Below, piece after piece: positions 30,571-35,416 of a stretch of DNA of 35,416 nucleotides. The notes beneath the pieces are model-generated. The model searched no databases. It was not told the DNA's origin and worked only from the letters and a program-made list of their open reading frames with translations. Origin of the DNA: Clostridia bacterium (GTDB lineage Bacteria; Bacillota; Clostridia; Christensenellales; Borkfalkiaceae); assembly GCA_017398825.1 (NCBI GenBank), contig JAFQEV010000033.1:1-35416 (forward strand), read 5' to 3'. Every line of letters begins with the position of its first letter. Within the stretch, counting starts at the first letter, position 1. A program made the translations under genes and the position numbers.

Positions 30571-31725
30571 ATGAAAGTTATAATTAACACTAACGTTATC
30601 CTACCAGACGGTATACTTTTTGACGGTATAGTTGCGTTTGAAAGGGATAAAATTGTTGCTGTTGCAAAACAATCGGAATACGAAATCCCAGCTACCGCCG
30701 AGATTATCGATGCAAACGGGCTTTATACTGCTCCCGGCCTTATCGATATTCACAACCACGGTAGCGAGGAAAACTTTTTCGTCGATAATCCAGAGGCGTG
30801 CACAGAGCACTTTTTAAAGCACGGTCAAACTACTGTTCTTCCCACCTTCTATCAAACGATGAGCTTAGAGGATATGATTGACGGGGCTAACAAGCTCAAA
30901 GAATTTTCCAAGTCCAAGATAGGCAAGGTGATAAAGGGCTTGTATATGGAAGGCCCGTTTATGCGTGCATCTGGTAGCAACAGCCAGCTCTTTAAATGGT
31001 CTGGCGAGATATCTCGCGAGCAATATACCGCTTTAGTTGACGGTATAGGTGATTTCGTTCGCGTTTGGGCTATTGACCCAGATAGGTCGAATATCGTTGA
31101 GATTATGGACTACGTTATGGCTAAAAAGCCGAGCGCCATATTTACTCTTGGGCACTCGGGCGCTACGAGTGAGCAATGCGAAAAGGTTTACAATTCAAAC
31201 CTCAAAATTCAAACTCACCACGGCGATTCAGGCAACGCTCCGAGAATTAACCAGGCTAAGTTTGGTGCGGGGGTTGACGAGTATGCGCTTTGCAACCAAG
31301 ATATGTTCATCGAACTTATTTGTGATGAATCTGGTATCCATTTAGCGCCTTATTCAATTCGCGCCGCAATTAAGGCAAAGGGAATTGAAAAGGTTATACT
31401 TATTACCGATAGCTTTCCAAAGACGGGCGATTATAAAAACGACGAGTCTAAGGGAATTAAATTCGGCGCTGACCTTAATTACGATGCAAACGGACTTCTT
31501 GCGGGTTCACACTTAACGCTTGATAACGCCGTTAGAAACGTTATGAGCTATACGGGTTACGGTCTTTCCCACGCCGTTCGCTTTGCCTCGTTAAATCCTG
31601 CAAAAGCTTTGGGAATAGATAAGCTTTACGGTTCAGTTCAAGTAGGCAAGATTGCAGACCTTTTATTAGTTGACGATAGGTTTAGTGTTAAGTCAGTTTA
31701 TCTTGAGGGCGAAAAAGTATTTTAA
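30571..31725 (+). CDS. NagA-like amidohydrolase (N-acetylglucosamine-6-phosphate deacetylase family)
   Basis: 384 aa. Metal and substrate motifs: APGLIDIHNHG (H61, H63), YMEGPF with the metal-binding Glu, LGHSGAT, THHGDSGNAPR (NagA usually has TH-FNAM here), LITDS with the catalytic Asp, and AGSHLTLDNAV. Deacetylates N-acetylated sugar phosphates in typical members. The altered THHGDSGN segment lies where NagA contacts its substrate, so another N-acyl or related sugar is likely. It closes the operon and a strong terminator follows. No transporter is encoded beside it. Confidence 0.85.
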   Translation: MKVIINTNVILPDGILFDGIVAFERDKIVAVAKQSEYEIPATAEIIDANGLYTAPGLIDIHNHGSEENFFVDNPEACTEHFLKHGQTTVLPTFYQTMSLEDMIDGANKLKEFSKSKIGKVIKGLYMEGPFMRASGSNSQLFKWSGEISREQYTALVDGIGDFVRVWAIDPDRSNIVEIMDYVMAKKPSAIFTLGHSGATSEQCEKVYNSNLKIQTHHGDSGNAPRINQAKFGAGVDEYALCNQDMFIELICDESGIHLAPYSIRAAIKAKGIEKVILITDSFPKTGDYKNDESKGIKFGADLNYDANGLLAGSHLTLDNAVRNVMSYTGYGLSHAVRFASLNPAKALGIDKLYGSVQVGKIADLLLVDDRFSVKSVYLEGEKVF

Positions 31726-31731
31726 CAACGT

Positions 31732-31763
31732 AAAACAGCGTGATAAATCACGCTGTTTTTATT
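31732..31763 (+). terminator. Terminator of the amidohydrolase-kinase operon
   Basis: 12-bp stem AAAACAGCGTGA (31732-31743) and TCACGCTGTTTT (31748-31759), loop TAAA, with T run. Confidence 0.88.
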
Positions 31764-31837
31764 TTAAAAGATATTGCATACTTTCTTTTAAAGTGATATA
31801 ATTATATAGAATAAATTTAAATTTAAGGAGAAATATC

Positions 31838-32470
31838 ATGGCAAAAAAATACGTTACCATTCCTGAAGAAATAAAGGATTGCATAATGTTGCATATAGGC
31901 AGTCGTTTTGAGAAAAACGCGATTTTACCCTCGAACTATGCAGGTTTTTATTATATAAGCAAAAACGGAGCGTGTAAAAAATTATACACCTTTGAAAAAT
32001 ATAAGCGCATAAATAAGAAGACTACTAAATGCTTTGAGTACGGTTTTTTTGATAAATGGGTAGATGCAGATATCTATCTCTTTAGAAATTACGTTAGCGT
32101 ATCGTATGATAGTTCAATTACCTTTACGATAAAGGATAAGGATATCGGTGATACGCACGCTGTAAAGGTGTACAACGATAGATATTTTAACGTATATATA
32201 AATAACGAAACGCAATTTGTCAGCAAGTATCTTTGGGGCGAAAAGCGTGAGTGCGTTACAACCAAAGAGGTAAAGGAAATGTTCTTTGCGGCAGCTCAAA
32301 AGGCAACCGAAGAGGTTTTCGGCAAGCTCCCTTGGAATCAATATATCATTGATTACGAGAAAGAGAATATGACTAAAGAACAGCAAGACCGTGCAACCGC
32401 ATGGCTCAAGATTATAAACAAAGAGCTCGAGCCTACCGGATTATATTTTAAACACGGCTGGAAGAGATAA
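31838..32470 (+). CDS. Hypothetical protein
   Basis: 210 aa, with AAGGAG 8 bp before the ATG and terminators on both sides, so it is its own unit. I do not recognise the family. It is soluble, with no signal peptide or membrane segment, rich in Lys, Tyr and Phe, and without a repeated or catalytic motif. The first half reads as beta strands (FYYISKNGACKKLYTF, ADIYLFRNYVSVSYDSSITFTIKD), followed by a helical C-terminal part (VKEMFFAAAQKATEEVFGKL, then MTKEQQDRATAWLKIINKEL). The ending, KELEPTGLYFKHGWKR, resembles the end of some SPFH- or virion-core-type proteins, but this is weak. No link to its neighbours is seen. Confidence 0.75.
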   Translation: MAKKYVTIPEEIKDCIMLHIGSRFEKNAILPSNYAGFYYISKNGACKKLYTFEKYKRINKKTTKCFEYGFFDKWVDADIYLFRNYVSVSYDSSITFTIKDKDIGDTHAVKVYNDRYFNVYINNETQFVSKYLWGEKRECVTTKEVKEMFFAAAQKATEEVFGKLPWNQYIIDYEKENMTKEQQDRATAWLKIINKELEPTGLYFKHGWKR

Positions 32471-32490
32471 ATTGTGGCAGAGCCAACAAA

Positions 32491-32520
32491 AAAACGACGG
32501 AACACTCCGTCGTTTTTTAA
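32491..32520. terminator. Bidirectional terminator
   Basis: ACGACGGA (32494-32501) and TCCGTCGT (32506-32513), loop ACAC, with A and T runs. It ends both the hypothetical gene and the minus-strand rsmE. Confidence 0.85.
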
Positions 32521-32522
32521 TT

Positions 32523-33266
32523 TTACAAATTGCTTTCCGCATGCAACATCAAAAGCGATAGGGCGGTTATCGAGGCCGTTTCAGTTCTCAATATGCGGTT
32601 CCCAAGTGAGATTATATTAGCGTTTTCAAGTTGTTTTGCACTCTCGATTTCACTCTCGTCAAACCCGCCTTCAGCACCTATTATAACGCCTATTTTCATA
32701 CCGCGCTTAATCTTAGATAAGCAGTCTTTTGTGGCTTGCATACCGCTTGCACATTCGTAAGGCACTATAAGCATATCTAAGCCTTTAGCGTACTCGAGCG
32801 CCCTGTTAAACGCCATAGGCTCTTTAACTTTTGGGATAACGTTTCTTTTAGATTGCTTTGCTCCGCTTTCGGAAATAAGGTTAAACCTTTCGGTTTTTTG
32901 CTTTACCTTGTTGCCCTCAATCTTGGCAATGCACCTTTTCATTTCAACGGGGATAATCTCGTAAACGCCAAGCTCAACCGCCTTTTGAATAATAAGTTCC
33001 ATTTTCTCGCCCTTTGCAATGCCTTGAAAGAGGTGAATTTTTACAGGGAGCTCGGTGTCGTTAAAATCGGGCTTTATAATCTTTGTAATAACCTTATCAT
33101 CGGAAAAATCAGTTATACAGCACAGGTCGCTTTTACCGCCAAAGGTTACCAAAATATCGTCGCCCGTTTTCATTCTAAGAACGTTTTTAATGTGGTTGTA
33201 GTCTTTGCCGGAAATTTCATATCCGTCCAAAGTCTTTGAACTTTCTTCAACAAAAAAATTATACAT
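32523..33266 (-). CDS. rsmE: 16S rRNA (uracil-1498-N3)-methyltransferase
   Basis: 247 aa. Methylates U1498 of 16S rRNA with S-adenosylmethionine. An N-terminal PUA-like domain (HIKNVLRMKTGDDILVT) precedes a SPOUT knot: KGEKMELIIQKAVELGVYEIIPVEMKRC, ISESGAKQSKRNVIPKV, VIIGAEGGFDESEIE and SLGNRILRTETASITAL. Complete and of usual length. The minus-strand TAAAAT box (33278-33273) is six bases from the ATG, with TTGTAA at 17 bp, so the message appears leaderless. No ribosome site is visible. Confidence 0.95.
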   Translation of the reverse strand: MYNFFVEESSKTLDGYEISGKDYNHIKNVLRMKTGDDILVTFGGKSDLCCITDFSDDKVITKIIKPDFNDTELPVKIHLFQGIAKGEKMELIIQKAVELGVYEIIPVEMKRCIAKIEGNKVKQKTERFNLISESGAKQSKRNVIPKVKEPMAFNRALEYAKGLDMLIVPYECASGMQATKDCLSKIKRGMKIGVIIGAEGGFDESEIESAKQLENANIISLGNRILRTETASITALSLLMLHAESNL

Positions 33267-33302
33267 AGCTATATTTTAACACACGTTTAAATTTTTTACA
33301 AT

Positions 33303-33337
33303 AAAAAACTGCCGAGAGTTTCTCGGCAGTTAAATTA
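33303..33337. terminator. Terminator of fucI
   Basis: AACTGCCGAGA (33307-33317) and TCTCGGCAGTT (33321-33331), loop GTT. The T run on the minus strand (A run at 33303-33308) fits fucI. Confidence 0.85.
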
Positions 33338-35170
33338 TTATTTCTTGTAAAGAGGACCGTAAGTCTGGCAAGCTCTGTAGTCTTGACCTTCTTTATCCAT
33401 ACCAAATGCGTTCCAGCAAGCAGGGCGATAAACGTCTTTCTCAGGTACGTTGTGCATGCATACGGGAATTCTAAGCATTGAGCAAAGAGTGATTAAGTCA
33501 GCACCGATATGACCGTAAGAGATTGCACCGTGGTTAGCACCCCAGTTTTGCATTACTTCGTAGGCGGTTCTGAATGGGCTACCTTCCTTGCCGTCACAAC
33601 GAGGAGCGAACCAAGTGCAAGGCCAAGTGGGGTTAGTTCTCTTCATTAACTTGTCGTTAACGTCTTTGGGAAGGTTTACAGTCCAACCCTCAGCAATTTG
33701 AAGAACGGGGCCTAAGCCTTTAACCAAGTTAAGTCTAATCATGGTAACGGGCATTTCCGCATAAGTGTCAAAGTGGCTAGAGAAACCACCGCCACGGAAG
33801 TTATCAAAACCAGCCTCGCACCATACGGTAGCGTCGGTCATCTTCTTGATATCTTCGTCGGTTACTTCCCACCATTTTTTCATAACGGCGTTGCCGTTTT
33901 CATCGGTACAAACACCGCTAGCATCAAGACAAGCAGCACCGGAATTTAAAAGGTGAATAATACCGTCTGATTCTTTTGCTTTGCCTTCAAGTTTGTAGCC
34001 GGTAACTCTTTCAGTTGCCTCGCCTGACCAGTAAGTTCTAACGTCAGCAAAGATTTGAGCGCGGTGAGTTAAAAGGCGCATCATAAGCATACCCATGCCG
34101 TTTAATACGTCGTTTTCGGTTGCTAAGGTGAACGGTTCTCTTGCACCCTCGTAGTCGAAAGTAGAACTTAAAAGTGCCTCGGGGTAGTCGCAGTTGGGCC
34201 AGTGGTCAGTCCATTGACGTTGACCTTGGAAACCACCAACGATTGCATTATGACCAGCTCTTTCTTCAATGAAAGCATCGGGAAGATTTTGATTGCCTGC
34301 CATTAAGTCTTTGATAATGCAGTACATTTTAACGGTGAATTCCCATTGCTTATCCTTTTCTTCACGTGTAAATTTAATTTTGTGGTCTTTACCTAAGAAC
34401 GGAACGGTATCAGGGTTATCGTCCCAACCTTCTTTACAATGTTCTTTCGTCCAAGCCAAAGCCTTTTGATATTCTTCTTCGTTATATATGCCTTCTTCCA
34501 TACGGCGAAGAATTTCAACTTCGTCAACAGATTCAACGCGCATACCGAAATAGCTTTCCATTACGTCTTGATCGATAATAGAGCCTGCAATACCCATACA
34601 TTGCGAACCGATTTGGAGGTAAGATTTTCCGCGCATAGTAGCAACTGCAACTGCAGCGCGACCAAAGCGAAGGAGTTTTTCCTTAACGTCCTCAGGGATT
34701 TCATTTACTTGGTCTAAGTCTTGAACTTCGTGGCCGTAAATACCGAAAGCAGGTAAGCCCTTTTGAGCGTGACCGGCAAGAACTGCAGCAAGGTAAACTG
34801 CACCCGGTCTTTCAGTACCGTTAAAGCCCCAAACCGCCTTGATAGTGTTGGGGTCCATGTCCATAGTTTCCGAACCGTAGCACCAGCACGAAGTTACGGA
34901 TAATGTAATGTCAACCCCTTCTTTTTTAAACTTTTCAGCACACGCAGCAGCCTCTGCAACGCGACCGATACAGGTATCTGCTAAAACAACTTTAACAGGT
35001 TCGCCGTTTGAATAAAAAAGATTGTCCTCAAACAATTTTTTAGCGGCGTTAGCCATTGCCCAAACGGTAGGTTCGAGAGATTCACGGAGCATCATCGGTC
35101 CACGACGACCGTCAATACAAGGTCTAATACCGATTACGGGGTATCCGCCAAGGTATCTTGATTTTGCCAT
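33338..35170 (-). CDS. fucI: L-fucose isomerase
   Basis: 610 aa. Interconverts L-fucose and L-fuculose, and often D-arabinose and D-ribulose, with Mn2+. Good match along its length to FucI: GIRPCIDGRRGPMMLRESLE near the start, WGFNGTERPGAVYLAA, SYLQIGSQCMGIAGS, GFQGQRQWTDHWPN, FTLATENDVLNGMGMLMM with metal-ligand acids, and the late HGAISYGHIGADLITL with a ligand histidine. The start follows AAGGAGAATATATTATG. Fuculose aldolase and permease are not in the window; the FGGY kinase at 28 kb could act next, but lies in another operon. It is divergent from a gene cut by the window edge. Confidence 0.94.
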   Translation of the reverse strand: MAKSRYLGGYPVIGIRPCIDGRRGPMMLRESLEPTVWAMANAAKKLFEDNLFYSNGEPVKVVLADTCIGRVAEAAACAEKFKKEGVDITLSVTSCWCYGSETMDMDPNTIKAVWGFNGTERPGAVYLAAVLAGHAQKGLPAFGIYGHEVQDLDQVNEIPEDVKEKLLRFGRAAVAVATMRGKSYLQIGSQCMGIAGSIIDQDVMESYFGMRVESVDEVEILRRMEEGIYNEEEYQKALAWTKEHCKEGWDDNPDTVPFLGKDHKIKFTREEKDKQWEFTVKMYCIIKDLMAGNQNLPDAFIEERAGHNAIVGGFQGQRQWTDHWPNCDYPEALLSSTFDYEGAREPFTLATENDVLNGMGMLMMRLLTHRAQIFADVRTYWSGEATERVTGYKLEGKAKESDGIIHLLNSGAACLDASGVCTDENGNAVMKKWWEVTDEDIKKMTDATVWCEAGFDNFRGGGFSSHFDTYAEMPVTMIRLNLVKGLGPVLQIAEGWTVNLPKDVNDKLMKRTNPTWPCTWFAPRCDGKEGSPFRTAYEVMQNWGANHGAISYGHIGADLITLCSMLRIPVCMHNVPEKDVYRPACWNAFGMDKEGQDYRACQTYGPLYKK

Positions 35171-35291
35171 AATATATTCTCCTTAATTTTAATAATTTTA
35201 GAAAATTACTTTCTTAATTATATTATATAATTATAATTATCCCGATTAAAGTAATAAAAATGCCTTTTTATATCAAAATAATGCTATTTTA

Positions 35292-35320
35292 TTGACAACT
35301 TTATTATATAAAGATATAAT
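35292..35320 (+). promoter_or_regulatory. Consensus promoter of the last gene
   Basis: TTGACA (35292-35297), 17-bp spacer, TATAAT (35315-35320): a perfect sigma-70-type promoter. Transcription would begin at about 35327, the A of the start codon. The AT-rich stretch 35171-35291 must hold the fucI promoter; several TATAAT-like boxes on the minus strand prevent a choice. Confidence 0.7.
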
Positions 35321-35326
35321 TATGGT

Positions 35327-35416
35327 ATGTTTAAGATAACTGAGCTTAGAGATTACAATATTAAAAATGGGCTTGGAATTAAACTCGCATACGTTGCCGA
35401 GCTTGAACTTCAAGGC
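35327..35416 (+). CDS. Start of a gene cut by the window edge, unknown
   Basis: ATG at 35327 opens a frame that stays open for 30 codons to the last base, beginning MFKITELRDYNIKNGLGIKL. No ribosome site is present, but the perfect promoter places the transcript start at this ATG, which supports a leaderless gene. Too little is visible for a family call. A regulator of the divergent fucI is possible from position alone. Confidence 0.5.
   Translation, partial: MFKITELRDYNIKNGLGIKLAYVAELELQG

Noticed and set aside
35322-35338. ATG at 35322 as start of the last gene
   Set aside because: It runs into a stop after five codons; the frame from 35327 stays open to the window edge.

Overview
The window reads as one contig of a low-to-moderate GC, anaerobic member of the Bacillota (Clostridia-like, probably gut-associated). 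Reasons: strong AGGAG-type ribosome binding sites, TTGACA/TATAAT-like promoters with 17-bp spacers, short intrinsic terminators between nearly every unit, a rubredoxin/flavin-reductase fusion typical of anaerobes, and clostridial-looking versions of the housekeeping proteins. The lineage is an inference from protein style only; no rRNA is present. There is no IS element, intact prophage or CRISPR array.

Region by region. (1) 1-5.1 kb: a 2-oxoacid dehydrogenase locus, with the C-terminal part of dihydrolipoamide dehydrogenase (E3), a fused E1 alpha-beta subunit and a lipoate-protein ligase; E2 is not in the window. (2) 5.2-8.4 kb: two tandem paralogous alpha/beta hydrolases and a CapA-like metallophosphatase. 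(3) 8.6-18.0 kb: an aminotransferase divergent from an eight-gene operon, aroF-tyrA-aroB-aroA-aroC-pheA-aroEK-aroQ, which makes chorismate, phenylalanine and tyrosine precursors. The operon begins with a 19-codon leader peptide, nearly half Phe and Tyr, followed by mutually exclusive antiterminator and terminator stems: classic ribosome-mediated attenuation. (4) 18.2-19.1 kb: a divergent pair of small XRE-type regulators with palindromic operators, next to tRNA-Pro(CGG) and fragments of that tRNA. (5) 19.1-22.9 kb: a PnuC transporter with a structured leader that ends in a terminator at the start codon, a high-molecular-weight rubredoxin, an AraC regulator, and a glycoside-hydrolase-like protein preceded by direct-repeat sites. 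(6) 23.0-24.8 kb: a small XRE repressor divergent from a BspA-like leucine-rich-repeat lipoprotein, with three identical-design operators between them. (7) 24.9-31.7 kb: a carbohydrate catabolic region around a DeoR-family regulator. A YjbQ protein and a TIM-like isomerase lie on one side; an amidohydrolase, FGGY kinase, NagB-like and NagA-like protein lie on the other. A shared sequence, TTTGAGCGTTT, occurs at both promoters. (8) 31.8-35.4 kb: an unknown protein, RsmE, L-fucose isomerase, and the start of one more gene.

The observations most worth following are: an intergenic repeat family (1182-1549 and 8387-8573) whose stems differ completely in sequence between copies yet stay complementary, indicating a conserved folded RNA or DNA; the unassigned pnuC leader; the Phe/Tyr attenuator; and the DeoR-linked sugar cluster, in which an amino-sugar-type NagA/NagB pair, with NagB lacking a key acid, is combined with an FGGY kinase and an amidohydrolase. 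That gene set matches no pathway I recognise.
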